From positions 1,521,805 to 1,585,804 of the forward strand of contig JBAXHT010000001.1 in assembly GCA_037138755.1 (NCBI GenBank): 64,000 nt of DNA, read 5' to 3'. Shown in pieces: positions 41,478-51,079 of the stretch (position 1 is its first letter; the number at the start of each line of letters is the position of its first letter). The notes under the pieces were generated by a model. It was not told the DNA's origin and made no database searches. It was given only the letters and a program-made list of their open reading frames with translations. The position numbers were made by a program, and so were the translations under genes. This DNA is from Armatimonadota bacterium (GTDB lineage Bacteria > Armatimonadota > Fimbriimonadia > Fimbriimonadales > Fimbriimonadaceae).

Positions 41478-43949
41478 TTAATTGCCTCCAGATTTCTTCT
41501 GGTCTTTAACGGGAGCCTTCACAGGTTCCTTCACTTCGGTCTTTGTGCTTTCCGGCGGGATCGCTTTTCCAAGAGCGTCCTGGTTGAGCTGGGAGAGCTT
41601 CTTGGTTTGATCCAATCGGAGTTGACGTGCTTCATCTTCATCTTTCACGATTCGCGGCGTCAAAAGCACTAGTAACTCGGTTTTGTTCGAGATTTTAGAG
41701 TTTGTTCTGAACAACTGACCCAGCAATGGAATATCTCCGAGGACGGGAACCTTGTTCGAAGTCGTGCTCACGCTGTTCCGAATGATTCCACCAAGGATGA
41801 TGGTTTCGCCGTTCTTGACACTGACAACAGTATCTGCTTCTCGCTGGTTGACGATCGGCGCATCAAAGGTTGTGTAGCCTTGGAGATCGTTTGCAGTCTG
41901 GTTAACGTCCATCGTGACGTACCCGTTGGCGGTGATTCGCGGGGTGACGGTCAAGACGATTCCTACGTCGAGGAACGCGTAGTTGAAGATCGTGTTTCCG
42001 TTGGCATCGATACGGCTGTTAGTGACGTAAGGGATGCTTTGGCTGATATTGATCTGCGCCTGCGTGTTGTTCGAAGTGAAGATTCGCGGTGTTGAAAGGA
42101 TTTGGAACTTGGTGTCGGTCTGAATTGCGTTCATGAACGCGGTCAGGTTTGCGCCGCCGAGGGTGTATCGGAAGCCTTGGAGGGCAGGATTTGCCTTTGC
42201 CTGGTTGAAGTCTGTTCCCACCGTACCGGTTTGCCCAGGAGTTCCGAACTGACCGGTGCTGGTGTAGTTCCACTCAACACCGAGCTTATTCGTCGAGTCC
42301 AAGTTCGCTTCGACGATGATCGTCTCGATCATGACTTGCTCAGGAATTCGGTCGAGTTGCTCAAGGATCTGCTTTATGAGAGCCGCGGAGTCGGGGTTTC
42401 CGACAACGATGATCGAGTTGGTGTTTGGATCGGGGATCGCGGTGATCTGACCAGTAAGGTCTCGGATAGGGACGAGTCGTCCGTTGGCGTCTCTACCAGT
42501 TTGAGTCTGATTTTGGGTTTGTGCGTTTGTCCGCGCTCCTCCTCCTCCACCGAACTGACCAAAGAATCCTCCGCCTTGTGCGAAGACGTTGGTCATAAGG
42601 TCGCCCGAGGTTGCATTCGGGTCTTCCATGTCCACAAACATCTGGTTGTCTTCGATGGTGCCACCGATTCTCTGAGCATTATTGTTCGCCCGCTGAGCAT
42701 TGTTGGTGTTGGTTCTCTGCTGGGTTGGGGTGGTGTTGCGGTTCGTTCTACCAGCGCCTTGGCGTTGGCCGAAGGATTGGTTCAGAAGGTTTGCCACATC
42801 GTCTGCTTTGGCGTTATTTAGCGGGAACACGAAGGTCGTGTTCTGGAACTCGACTGGTTTGTCGATGTCTTTGATGACCTGTGCAACGATAAGCTGGCTT
42901 TCATCGGTCGCGGTGATGACGAGTGAGTTGGTGCGCGTGTCGCTAGCCACGGTTCCGAAGGCAGCCTGAGTGGAGCCGAATCGGGCGGCCTGTTGGAATC
43001 GGTCGCCAATATTTGCACCCGAGCTTGTGGTGCCTCCTCGACCTCGCGGGGCGTTGTTGGTGAGAACGTTTTGGATGGTTGGGGCAATCTCGGTTGCAGT
43101 TGCGAACTCTAGTTTGTACACCATCGTTTTTTGAGGCTGATCAGTTTCTTTGTCGATCTGCTTGATGACCCGTTCGACTTCAAGTTGCTCTTTGTCTGGA
43201 GCGTTGACAATGACGGAGTTTGAGAAATCATCGGCAGAAGCACGAACGTTTGAACTTGACTGGTTTCGATTGCCGCCCAACATGCTCATTGGGTTGAAGC
43301 CCCCGCCTCGTCCGCCACGACCGCCACCCTGGAAGCCCATCCCTCCGCCACCGAACATGCTCTGGAAGGGGTTCGAGTTGGTTTGTCCAGCCGAGACAAA
43401 GACTTCATTGACGACCCGTGCAACCTGGGTTGCGTTTGCGTATTTGATCGGATAAAATTTGAGTTTGAGAGGAGGCTGATCGCCACCACCCATACCAGGG
43501 AAGCTCATTCCGGTTGGCATCCCGCCACCCTGACCAAAAATGCTCCCCATTCCGCCACCGCCGCGGGTCTCGCGCTTCTTGATAACTGCCATGCCGGACT
43601 CAGCCGTCATGTCATAGCCCTTTAGGTTGAGGGTCTTTTCGAGAATGGTGAACGCGGTGCTGAGGTCCACACTTCCGGCCGACGTGATCGTGAAAGGACC
43701 CGTCAGGTTTGGATCTTTGATGATCGTTTTTCCGCTCGTCTTCTGGAACATCTGAAGGACGAGGTCGATGTTCGCATTTCGGAAGTCAAGCTTGATTTTG
43801 GCTTTCGATGTCATCTTCAGCTTTTCGGCCCAGGAACCGCTGGAGCTTGAAGTAGAGGCTCCACCTCCCATATCGAATTGAGCGGAAGCGACTGAACCTG
43901 CTACAAGGGCTAAGGCGAGCGAAAAACTACGAGTTGGGAATTTATTCAT
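41478..43949 (-). CDS. gspD: Type II secretion / type IV pilus secretin
   Basis: An 823-residue outer-membrane secretin with a signal peptide (to about SVASAQ). N1-type domain (about 50-130), then three NolW/N-domains (FYPIKYANATQVARVVNEVF; YKLEFATATEIAPTIQNVL; FVFPLNNAKADDVANLLNQS) and the C-terminal secretin domain with VSVKNGETIILGGIIRNS and VPVLGDIPLLGQLFRT. Gly-rich and Asn/Gln/Thr-rich inserts break up the N-domains. It forms the exit pore. Its ATG shares a base with the stop of the upstream gene (TAATG). Confidence 0.93.
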   Translation of the reverse strand: MNKFPTRSFSLALALVAGSVASAQFDMGGGASTSSSSGSWAEKLKMTSKAKIKLDFRNANIDLVLQMFQKTSGKTIIKDPNLTGPFTITSAGSVDLSTAFTILEKTLNLKGYDMTAESGMAVIKKRETRGGGGMGSIFGQGGGMPTGMSFPGMGGGDQPPLKLKFYPIKYANATQVARVVNEVFVSAGQTNSNPFQSMFGGGGMGFQGGGRGGRGGGFNPMSMLGGNRNQSSSNVRASADDFSNSVIVNAPDKEQLEVERVIKQIDKETDQPQKTMVYKLEFATATEIAPTIQNVLTNNAPRGRGGTTSSGANIGDRFQQAARFGSTQAAFGTVASDTRTNSLVITATDESQLIVAQVIKDIDKPVEFQNTTFVFPLNNAKADDVANLLNQSFGQRQGAGRTNRNTTPTQQRTNTNNAQRANNNAQRIGGTIEDNQMFVDMEDPNATSGDLMTNVFAQGGGFFGQFGGGGGARTNAQTQNQTQTGRDANGRLVPIRDLTGQITAIPDPNTNSIIVVGNPDSAALIKQILEQLDRIPEQVMIETIIVEANLDSTNKLGVEWNYTSTGQFGTPGQTGTVGTDFNQAKANPALQGFRYTLGGANLTAFMNAIQTDTKFQILSTPRIFTSNNTQAQINISQSIPYVTNSRIDANGNTIFNYAFLDVGIVLTVTPRITANGYVTMDVNQTANDLQGYTTFDAPIVNQREADTVVSVKNGETIILGGIIRNSVSTTSNKVPVLGDIPLLGQLFRTNSKISNKTELLVLLTPRIVKDEDEARQLRLDQTKKLSQLNQDALGKAIPPESTKTEVKEPVKAPVKDQKKSGGN

Positions 43950-44650
43950 TACTGGTTACGACGTCCACGCCGTCCATTTGTTTGGTCGTTGCCACCGAAA
44001 CCTTCGATAGCGGGGAGAGTTGCCATGTTTTGTGGCGACTCGGCAAAAACTTGCCCGCCTCCACCGATTTGACCTGCCAGACGTGGGGCAGGGCCGGGAT
44101 TAACGGGCGCTACAGTTTGCGCGGCGTCAGATTGATTGCTGCCGAAGAAAATCTCTTTCTCAAAGCCGTCTGCAGCCCTCAGCACGATCGAGTCTGCCTT
44201 CACTTGTTTCAGCGTCATGGATTTCCACTTTTCGCCAGGTTTAAGGAAGACGCCTTCGCCGGTTCCTCCGTTTTCGAGGAGAGCGTTCTGACCGCCGTTG
44301 ACCTCCATGTTGCCGGTGTAGATCCATCCGGTTTCACCGGAGGTGAAGATGGGCGGAATCGCGTTGGAAGTTTTTGCAGAACCCACTGCAATTCGTTTCT
44401 GGACGGCGGGCTTGAAGGCGTTGGGGAGCTCGCCACTGATTGAAGCAAACTGCGCTTTTTCATCCTCAGGCAGGTATTCAATTTCCCCAGACTTCTTCTT
44501 CTTGTTCGCGGTGGGAAATTGCATGGCGGTTCCTTTCTTCGCAGTGGCTCCGCTTCCGCCCCCCATCATGCCGAAGGCTAACGCAATCACGAGAACGCCA
44601 ACGAGGAGAGGCATGGAGCTTTTCTTATTCTGAGTTGTGGCTTTCGACAT
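43949..44650 (-). CDS. GspC/PilP-like inner-membrane linker
   Basis: A 233-residue protein with one N-terminal transmembrane segment (about 13-30) and a central domain with GETGWIYTGNMEVNGGQNAL and GEGVFLKPGEKWKSMTL. This looks like the GspC homology region or PilP beta-domain, which links the inner-membrane platform to the secretin. The C-terminal 50 residues are Gly/Pro/Asn-rich. The position between the GspM-like and GspD genes supports this role. Confidence 0.7.
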   Translation of the reverse strand: MSKATTQNKKSSMPLLVGVLVIALAFGMMGGGSGATAKKGTAMQFPTANKKKKSGEIEYLPEDEKAQFASISGELPNAFKPAVQKRIAVGSAKTSNAIPPIFTSGETGWIYTGNMEVNGGQNALLENGGTGEGVFLKPGEKWKSMTLKQVKADSIVLRAADGFEKEIFFGSNQSDAAQTVAPVNPGPAPRLAGQIGGGGQVFAESPQNMATLPAIEGFGGNDQTNGRRGRRNQ

Positions 44651-44652
44651 TT

Positions 44653-45246
44653 TTAGCTCTTCACTCCGGAATTCCTTTCGGGCTTTGTGTTGCCCGGTTT
44701 AGTGGTCGCCTTCTCAGGCTTTACAAAATCGTGGAAGGCCACTAGTCCGATTACAGCGGTCACCTGATCCGAATCATTTTGCGAAGCGGCGTATTGAATC
44801 GAATTCACAGCCAGCCTAGCGTCTGACTTTTCAATCTTTTCAACCAGGGTTGCTACGCTTGTATACGAACCGTCAACAGATAAGTTGTACTGAATTTGTA
44901 GCAAAGCGGTTCCATCCAGGGGCTTTTGGGGGCGAAATGAGACTAAACTCAGCTTGGAATCCGATACCAGTCGGCCGACCTTTGCCAGCGACACGGGGGT
45001 GATGTCAGCAACCTTCTCCTTCCACAGCTGCTTTTCGATTATCAGGTCGGCAGAGTAAATGTCGGCTTCAGTCTTCTTTTTTAGCGCTGAGTACTCAAGG
45101 CGTTTCTGGTTGTTCTTTCGAGCCATTTCCGTGGTCGAAACCTTCTTGTTCATGAACAAGCCAACGATCGAGCCGCATAGCAAGACAATTCCGACGATTG
45201 CGAGAAGGCTTGGTACCTGGTCTTTGGGGTCCTTAAAATTGATCAT
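44653..45246 (-). CDS. GspM/PilO-like assembly protein
   Basis: A 197-residue bitopic protein: transmembrane segment at about 14-31 (LLAIVGIVLLCGSIVGLF), a coiled coil (about 45-75), then a ferredoxin-like domain with LSLVSFRPQKPLDG and LQIQYNLSVDGSYTSVATLV, as in PilO. It forms part of the inner-membrane platform with the GspL-like protein. The genes are directly adjacent. Confidence 0.82.
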   Translation of the reverse strand: MINFKDPKDQVPSLLAIVGIVLLCGSIVGLFMNKKVSTTEMARKNNQKRLEYSALKKKTEADIYSADLIIEKQLWKEKVADITPVSLAKVGRLVSDSKLSLVSFRPQKPLDGTALLQIQYNLSVDGSYTSVATLVEKIEKSDARLAVNSIQYAASQNDSDQVTAVIGLVAFHDFVKPEKATTKPGNTKPERNSGVKS

Positions 45247-46491
45247 CTACTTTTTCTTCTTGCTGGTTTGGATGACCGGGAGGTTTCCGACCGGGAACGC
45301 GGTGATGTTGAACTGGATGATCTTCTCACCTTCAAGCTCGCCCGCGTTGGCACTAATGAGTCGAACGTCGCGGAAGCGCGATTGTTTACTCAATTCTCCG
45401 ACATATGTGGCAACAGCCTCCGAACTCTTCGCGCTGCCACGGAGTTGGAGAAGTTTTCCTCGCTCCAAGTTGAGCGAAGTCAGCCAAGCGCCTTTTGGCA
45501 CCAGCATTGTCGCGACTTTGGTGACATCGCTAATCTTTTGGGCAGGCATAAAGGCGAGTTTGAGCTGTTTGGCTTTCGGTCCAACCTTGGATAGTTCCGA
45601 GGTTTTTGAATCGAGGCCAATTTTGAGGAGCTTTGTCAGGTTCGTTTCTTTCTTCTCAGTTTTTGCAAAATCTTGCTGTTTCAGCATGAGCTCGTTGCCA
45701 ACCATCGCCGCGACGCAGAATCCACCAGCAAACAAAACGTATGCTTGTCGATGAGCGATCTTGCGCTTCTTCTCGATTTTCTCTCGGCGATATTCATCGG
45801 GTTCGAGGTCCATCGGGATGGCGGCGGAGCCAGCTAGCGAGACGAGGAAGCCGCCGAGCTTTTGCTCAGTGCCTTTGAATTCGACACCTTGAGCAAGAAT
45901 CTTCGATCCCGATACAGCGGCCACGCGGGCAATCTCGTCGTCGAGACGGTCGAGCGTAACGGTTTTTGAGACGGCAAGCGTGCCTTCTTTGAAGCCGTCA
46001 AGGTTGACCAGATCGCCGAACCGCTCGGCGATGATGCCGGAGACCAGGCCCTGCTCCTGTGCTACTTTCAGGGCGTAGGCTTGGGCAGGAACGATCTGCT
46101 GAACGGTGATACCAAGGCCATCGCAGACCGAGAGGAGCTCCCGGACGTCGCTCGTCTTTGCTGCAAAAACATCGCTTAAGCGCCCTTCGGAAGAGCGGAC
46201 GGCAGACGGAAGAAAGTCGAATGCAAGCTCCGAAACTTGGATCGGGAACACGTCACCGAGCTTCTGCTTGAGGACAACGAGAGTGTCGTTTCGGGCTGCC
46301 TCCGGCAATACCATGGAGCGGTGCATTACCAGGCGTCGAGAGAGGACGACGACGGCATTTTTTCCGCCGACTCCCTCGATGGAACCCAAGGAGACGCCTT
46401 CTCGGGTCTGCGTAGAGTCGACAAAATGAACCCGCGTCCAGTCGCGATCCCATTCGATAATCAGGTTTGGTCGTGTAGGTTTCTGGTTCAT
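45247..46491 (-). CDS. gspL: GspL-like (PilM-PilN fused) assembly protein
   Basis: A 414-residue protein. The N-terminal half (1-240) is an actin-like PilM/GspL cytoplasmic domain (IIEWDRDWTRVHFVD; VVLSRRLVMHRSMVLPEA). A transmembrane segment lies at about 252-270 (AYVLFAGGFCVAAMVG), and the C-terminal ferredoxin-like PilN part has LVPKGAWLTSLNLERGKLLQ. This fusion is the GspL layout. It connects the GspE ATPase to the platform. Confidence 0.85.
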   Translation of the reverse strand: MNQKPTRPNLIIEWDRDWTRVHFVDSTQTREGVSLGSIEGVGGKNAVVVLSRRLVMHRSMVLPEAARNDTLVVLKQKLGDVFPIQVSELAFDFLPSAVRSSEGRLSDVFAAKTSDVRELLSVCDGLGITVQQIVPAQAYALKVAQEQGLVSGIIAERFGDLVNLDGFKEGTLAVSKTVTLDRLDDEIARVAAVSGSKILAQGVEFKGTEQKLGGFLVSLAGSAAIPMDLEPDEYRREKIEKKRKIAHRQAYVLFAGGFCVAAMVGNELMLKQQDFAKTEKKETNLTKLLKIGLDSKTSELSKVGPKAKQLKLAFMPAQKISDVTKVATMLVPKGAWLTSLNLERGKLLQLRGSAKSSEAVATYVGELSKQSRFRDVRLISANAGELEGEKIIQFNITAFPVGNLPVIQTSKKKK

Positions 46492-47781
46492 CTAGTTTTC
46501 CAAAAGCGTGGTTTGGGTCGTTGCCTCGTCCCATAGCCATTGGGTGGCGAGGTTGGCGTAAGGTGGGCGTTCGATGCGGAGGACTTTCATGACGCCTTGG
46601 TCGATCTGGACCAGGGCTTCGATTCCGTATTCTGTTTGTCCAGATTTCCCGAGGACTCGGACCTGGAAGCACTGGCTGTTCACGTTAAGCCGATCGGCAA
46701 CAGCTCCGGCGAATGCCTGGTCCGCAGCAATGCTCAAGAGTTCGCTGAGCTGGGTGTAGCCTCCGGTCGGTCGACTGTCTACCATCTGGGTAGCTTGGTC
46801 TTGGCTGATTCCAGGGATCGTCTGGAGGACAGCTTCAGGTGCCGTATTGACGTTGATCTTCCCGCTGAGTTGCTCGCCGGGTGAAACGGTCATTCGATCC
46901 AGGACGCTTCGAACGACCGCTTGGTTATTGGCTACTCCAGGAACACTGAGAACTTGGCTCAGGGCAGTGTATGTCGCGTTCGGCTGAGTGGCGCGTTGAG
47001 CAATGATTTGCTGAGCGCTTTGGATTGGGATCTGGGCTTGCTGAGCGAAATTCTGAGCGTTGAGCTGGGGGTTGTTAACGTTTACACGGCCATCACCTTC
47101 CGGAGTACGGGCGGCTGAGAAGTTTTGGGTCGTGATTAGCTCGATTAGAGCAAGGTCGCTGACGGCCGATGAAGCGGCAGTACTCGACGTGTTATCTACA
47201 GGAAAGAAGACGTTTTGTGGGGTGAACCCCTTAATGTCCAAGATTTCGTAGACCGATTGGAGTTGGTTCTCGTGCGCGTTATAGGGCTTCGCGAGACGGT
47301 TGTAGTAGTCGTCTTTTGCGCCTTCCGGGCGGCTGTCGACGGCAACGTCGCGCCAATCGAGGAAACTGTCGATCTGCTCCTGGGTGAGATTAAGGTTTGC
47401 GAGGTGATCCTGAGTGACGGTATTCAGGTCAATTCGAGCCGCATTGTCAATAATCTGGATTCGGAACGAGTCCTGCCCCATCATAAATTCTTCGGCGCCG
47501 TTGTTTCCAAACGTTGCCCAATCGTCTTCAAGAGTGACTGGTTGGTCCGTGGCATCGACGACGGCTTGCAATTCTGCCATTGCACGCTGAACACCCGCCA
47601 TGGCTGCCGCTTCGGCTTTTCGGGTTTCGTTACGGGCAACAACGGCTTTGAAGGCAACGGTTTGGTTTTGGGCATACACCGCCACGACAGTGACGACCAG
47701 TGCCATTGCGGCTAGGGCGATGATGAACGAAACTCCTCGTTGACGCGAGAAAGCAGGTCGGCGCTTCGAGAGTCTGTTCAT
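46492..47781 (-). CDS. gspK: Type II secretion minor pseudopilin GspK
   Basis: A 429-residue protein with a prepilin signal (RQRGVSFIIALAAMALVVTV). The position-5 residue is Ile rather than Glu, the hallmark of GspK, the tip pseudopilin. A helix-hairpin-helix-like repeat region (about 230-390) includes INVNTAPEAVLQTIPGI. It starts the pseudopilus with GspI and GspJ. It overlaps gspJ by 4 nt. Confidence 0.92.
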   Translation of the reverse strand: MNRLSKRRPAFSRQRGVSFIIALAAMALVVTVVAVYAQNQTVAFKAVVARNETRKAEAAAMAGVQRAMAELQAVVDATDQPVTLEDDWATFGNNGAEEFMMGQDSFRIQIIDNAARIDLNTVTQDHLANLNLTQEQIDSFLDWRDVAVDSRPEGAKDDYYNRLAKPYNAHENQLQSVYEILDIKGFTPQNVFFPVDNTSSTAASSAVSDLALIELITTQNFSAARTPEGDGRVNVNNPQLNAQNFAQQAQIPIQSAQQIIAQRATQPNATYTALSQVLSVPGVANNQAVVRSVLDRMTVSPGEQLSGKINVNTAPEAVLQTIPGISQDQATQMVDSRPTGGYTQLSELLSIAADQAFAGAVADRLNVNSQCFQVRVLGKSGQTEYGIEALVQIDQGVMKVLRIERPPYANLATQWLWDEATTQTTLLEN

Positions 47782-48503
47782 TGCGTTGAACTCCCGGCAG
47801 TGACAGGATTATCAGGGGTCACGTCGCTCAGCGGCAGTCGAACGATGAATACGTGCTCCTTTGAGTCGCTCGTCCTTGAGTAAGTTACTCGGACCGCTGA
47901 GGGAAGTCGCGGAACGTCCATCGCTGTGGAGTCCCAAGAAAGGTCCCAACTCTCGCCATTGTAAAACTCGAATGAGATTGATTCGATATCCGAATCGAGT
48001 GAGGACTCAAATCCACCCTGAGAAGAGTCACCGTCAGCCGGAGTTTGCCGGCGGAGGAATAGTCCCGTTGAGACTGGTGCATTGCCGATTGCAGATTGCG
48101 AGATTGAGATCTCGCACAGGCCACCGCGCGGACCGTAAGTCTGGTTGAGAGTTTCGAAGTCGTCCTGAGAGTTAACGTACTCGGCAGGAAGTTTTTCGGA
48201 TAAGGCAGTGAAAACCAGTCCGGCGCCCGACGTGGTGATGCTTTGATCGGTGTCACCAGCTGCATCGCCACCTAGGTAGTAGCTTGCTGGGTCGGTCGTC
48301 ACGGTCGAAAGGCAGGCCGCCGAGATGAGGGTCCGCAACCGGTCTTCAAACTGCTGGTCTCGAGTTGCCACTGTTCTGTATGCCTTCGCCGAAGCATTGT
48401 GTCGCACAGCGACGTAGGTCGCCTGGCCAGCGGAGGCTGCGATCAGCGCAGTAATCACGATCGCAACCATGAGCTCTACTAGAGTCAGTCCGCGAACTCT
48501 CAT
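47778..48503 (-). CDS. gspJ: Type II secretion minor pseudopilin GspJ
   Basis: A 241-residue pseudopilin with the prepilin motif RVRGLTLVELMVAIVITALI (Glu at +5). The globular part is beta-rich and large, as in GspJ. It is in the tip complex with GspI and GspK. It overlaps gspI and gspK by 4 nt each. Confidence 0.88.
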   Translation of the reverse strand: MRVRGLTLVELMVAIVITALIAASAGQATYVAVRHNASAKAYRTVATRDQQFEDRLRTLISAACLSTVTTDPASYYLGGDAAGDTDQSITTSGAGLVFTALSEKLPAEYVNSQDDFETLNQTYGPRGGLCEISISQSAIGNAPVSTGLFLRRQTPADGDSSQGGFESSLDSDIESISFEFYNGESWDLSWDSTAMDVPRLPSAVRVTYSRTSDSKEHVFIVRLPLSDVTPDNPVTAGSSTQ

Positions 48504-48892
48504 TGCGTGGTCTCCGGTGGAGTAAACAAAAGTCCCCGCGCTCGTCCCTCTTGGGCGGTTGTGTCGCTGTTCGACTTCTTGGCGATCACGAGAATCGTGT
48601 CGAGGCTATCGACGCCGGACGGTTGAACCTCAACGGTGAACTCGTAGTTCGGCTCGCCGTACTCCTCGAAGTTTCCATCGGTATCCGTGTTAGTGGCGTT
48701 GCCAAGAGCTATGATCTCGTCGAGCTTCATGTGTGCCAAGCGGCTGAGCTTTTCGGACTCTCGCATCCGAATCTCAGTCTGGCTCATCGAACCAATCGCG
48801 CTCATCCCGGCAGTGACACCGACCCCAACAAGGACGGCGGCTGCCAGAGCCTCCATGATGGTGAAGCCCTTAAGCCGTACCTTTCTGTTCAA
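48500..48892 (-). CDS. gspI: Type II secretion minor pseudopilin GspI, probable TTG start
   Basis: The start is set at TTG 48892, giving 130 residues (LNRKVRLKGFTIMEALAAAV; Glu at +5), the usual GspI length. It is preceded by GGGAGG about 9 nt upstream. The frame is open to 49051 but that region is inside gspH. The gene overlaps gspH by 23 nt and gspJ by 4 nt. Confidence 0.85.
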   Translation of the reverse strand: MNRKVRLKGFTIMEALAAAVLVGVGVTAGMSAIGSMSQTEIRMRESEKLSRLAHMKLDEIIALGNATNTDTDGNFEEYGEPNYEFTVEVQPSGVDSLDTILVIAKKSNSDTTAQEGRARGLLFTPPETTQ

Positions 48893-49421
48893 GGTTTCCT
48901 GCCTCCCATTCGGAGTTGTTTTGTGCGGCGGGTGCGCCTCGGCTAACGGTGACGTTGCCTTCTTTCGTGACCGTAAGACCAAAAATGACCCCGTTTTGCT
49001 TGAAGCTAGCGGTGGTCGCTTCGGCGCTACCATCAGCGAAGAATCGAACACTGAACTCCGACGTTGTGTCTGCGTCCGAGCCCTTCGCTACGTCAGAGAC
49101 TGACCAAGTGTTAAGCAGTTTCTGCTCCGTCGGGTCGCTAGTTCCGGTGGTCGTGCCAGTGGTCTGTCCAGCACCTTCTTCTTCGGGACTGTAGCGGAGC
49201 GTGTTAGTGTCTCCGTCAAAGCTAAGCACTTGGATATTTCGACCGCTGATCGCCGCAGAGTGCGCTCTTTCGGCAAATGTCTCGATGGTCTGGGAGTCTC
49301 TGAGCGTTCGCTGGCTATCCTGGAACGCGACAAGGCGCGGCGCAACAATGCTTGCGACTAACGCAAGCACTGCTGAAACCAGCATTGCCTCAACCAGGGT
49401 GAATCCACGACGACGCATCAA
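48870..49421 (-). CDS. gspH: Type II secretion minor pseudopilin GspH
   Basis: A 183-residue pseudopilin beginning MMRRRGFTLVEAMLVSAVLA (Glu at +5). The body is beta-rich with a Gly/Thr-rich linker (TTGTTTGTSDPTEQ). Its position directly after the major pseudopilin gene supports GspH. It overlaps gspI. Confidence 0.86.
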   Translation of the reverse strand: MMRRRGFTLVEAMLVSAVLALVASIVAPRLVAFQDSQRTLRDSQTIETFAERAHSAAISGRNIQVLSFDGDTNTLRYSPEEEGAGQTTGTTTGTSDPTEQKLLNTWSVSDVAKGSDADTTSEFSVRFFADGSAEATTASFKQNGVIFGLTVTKEGNVTVSRGAPAAQNNSEWEAGNLEQKGTA

Positions 49422-49429
49422 ACCGCTCT

Positions 49430-49858
49430 TTACAGATCCATGTTGGTGACGTCGTCGTCGGTGTTTGCCTGTTTGTCTGGTCCGTAGCTTCGGATGATGA
49501 ACGAGTCATCGCCCGCCATTCCTGGCCAGGAGTATTCGTAAGGCATCTTCCAGGGGTCCTCAACAATGTCCTTTTCGACGTATGGCCCCTTCCACCCTTC
49601 AGCGTCTGAGGGAGGTGTGGTTAAAGCCTGGACTCCTTCTTCAGACGTGGGAAATCGGTCGCAGTCAAGCCGAAATCTCTGAAGAGCACTTCCGATAGTG
49701 GATATATTTGCCTTTGCAGCTGCGATTTTAGCGTCGGTGCCCGCCCCAAGCAGACGAGGAACGACCAACGACGCGAGAACGGCGATGATCAGAATAACGA
49801 CCATAAGCTCCATGAGCGTAAAGCCGCGTGTTTTACGAATTTTGCGAGAGAGTTTCAT
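49430..49858 (-). CDS. gspG: Type II secretion major pseudopilin GspG
   Basis: A 142-residue GspG: KTRGFTLMELMVVILIIAVL prepilin signal (Glu at +5), then a typical C-terminal region with DRFPTSEEGVQALTTPP and GPYVEKD. DPWKMPYEY and SYGPDKQANTDDDVTN carry the calcium-binding loop of GspG. It forms the pseudopilus shaft. Confidence 0.95.
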   Translation of the reverse strand: MKLSRKIRKTRGFTLMELMVVILIIAVLASLVVPRLLGAGTDAKIAAAKANISTIGSALQRFRLDCDRFPTSEEGVQALTTPPSDAEGWKGPYVEKDIVEDPWKMPYEYSWPGMAGDDSFIIRSYGPDKQANTDDDVTNMDL

Positions 49859-49861
49859 GTT

Positions 49862-51079
49862 TCACTTCACGAGAGTTGCTGAGTTAAGAATTGGGACGAG
49901 AATTGCTAGAACGACAAAACCAACGAAAACGCCCATAAAAAGAACGATCATTGGCTCCACCATCGACGTTGCACGGCGCAAGCCGTTGTCAACTTCGAAA
50001 TCTAGGGCATCTGAGACACGGGTGAGCATCTTTGGCAGGTCGCCGGTTTCTTCTCCGACCGCGACCATGTGGGTCAAAACCGCCGGGAACGCTTGAGTAT
50101 CGCGCATCGCTTCGGCGATGGGCCGACCTTCCCGAACGGCGTCGCGGACTTCGACTGCCGAACGTCGGAAGACGCGGTTGCCGGCGGCGATTCCGGCGAG
50201 TTCCAGTGCGTCGAGAATCTGAACGCCGCCAAAAACGAGGGTGCCGAGAACCCGAGCGAAGCGAGAAACGGTGGCTTTCTGAATGATCTTGCCGATGAGG
50301 GGAATCTTTAGCAGTATGCGGTCGCGGATTTCTGCACCCGCCTCGGTCGCAGTCCAGAGCCTGTACAGGACCACTGCGCCAATGATTCCGCCGACGATTA
50401 TCAGCCAGTTTGTGGAGATGAACGCACCAGAAGCCATCAAGATCTTGGTTGGCGTCGGTAGTTTGTCGCCCTGGGCGGCGAAGGTGTCGCTCAGTTTCGG
50501 AATAACGAAGGTGAGGATGAAGATGACGACCATGATCGCGGTTCCGCCGAGGATCGATGGATAGACCATTGCGGATGCGATGGTGCTTCTTCGCGCAACT
50601 TCTTTCTCTTGGAACTCCGAAAGTCTTGCGGCGACTTCGGCGAACTGACCGGAAGCTTCACCTGCTTGAAGGGTTGAGGTGAAGACTTCCGGGAAAATTT
50701 TGGGAAACTTTCCGAGCGCGGCGGAGACAGACGCCCCGCCCCGAACATCTTCGAGGGCTTCTTCAGCGATTTCGGTGAGATACTGGTTTTCTGATTGCTC
50801 GGCGACGACTTGGAGGACACGGTCGAGGGGCAGTCCTGCGTCGGCGAGATCCGCCATCCGGCGCGAGAACATTGCCAGATCCGCTCGGCTCGGCTTGCCT
50901 CGGGTCTTCTTTTCTTCACCGCCACCGAATCCGGCTCGGGCGGCTTGCTCGTTTAGATCGAGCAGGAAGCTTCCGGTTTGGGTGAGCTGCATGACGGCGG
51001 CCTCGCGGGTGTTTGCTTCAACAAACCCGCTCTTGCGCTGCCCGGATGGCTCCAGGACGGTGAATGAGTACGTCGCCAA
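49862..51079 (-). CDS. gspF: Type II secretion inner-membrane platform protein GspF
   Basis: A 405-residue GspF/PilC protein with two repeated cytoplasmic domains (FSRRMADLADAGLPLDRVL; FARVLGTLVFGGVQILDALE) and three transmembrane segments (about 170-190, 220-240, 375-395). It transmits motion from the GspE ATPase to the pseudopilus. It ends 3 nt before gspG. Confidence 0.94.
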   Translation of the reverse strand: MATYSFTVLEPSGQRKSGFVEANTREAAVMQLTQTGSFLLDLNEQAARAGFGGGEEKKTRGKPSRADLAMFSRRMADLADAGLPLDRVLQVVAEQSENQYLTEIAEEALEDVRGGASVSAALGKFPKIFPEVFTSTLQAGEASGQFAEVAARLSEFQEKEVARRSTIASAMVYPSILGGTAIMVVIFILTFVIPKLSDTFAAQGDKLPTPTKILMASGAFISTNWLIIVGGIIGAVVLYRLWTATEAGAEIRDRILLKIPLIGKIIQKATVSRFARVLGTLVFGGVQILDALELAGIAAGNRVFRRSAVEVRDAVREGRPIAEAMRDTQAFPAVLTHMVAVGEETGDLPKMLTRVSDALDFEVDNGLRRATSMVEPMIVLFMGVFVGFVVLAILVPILNSATLVK

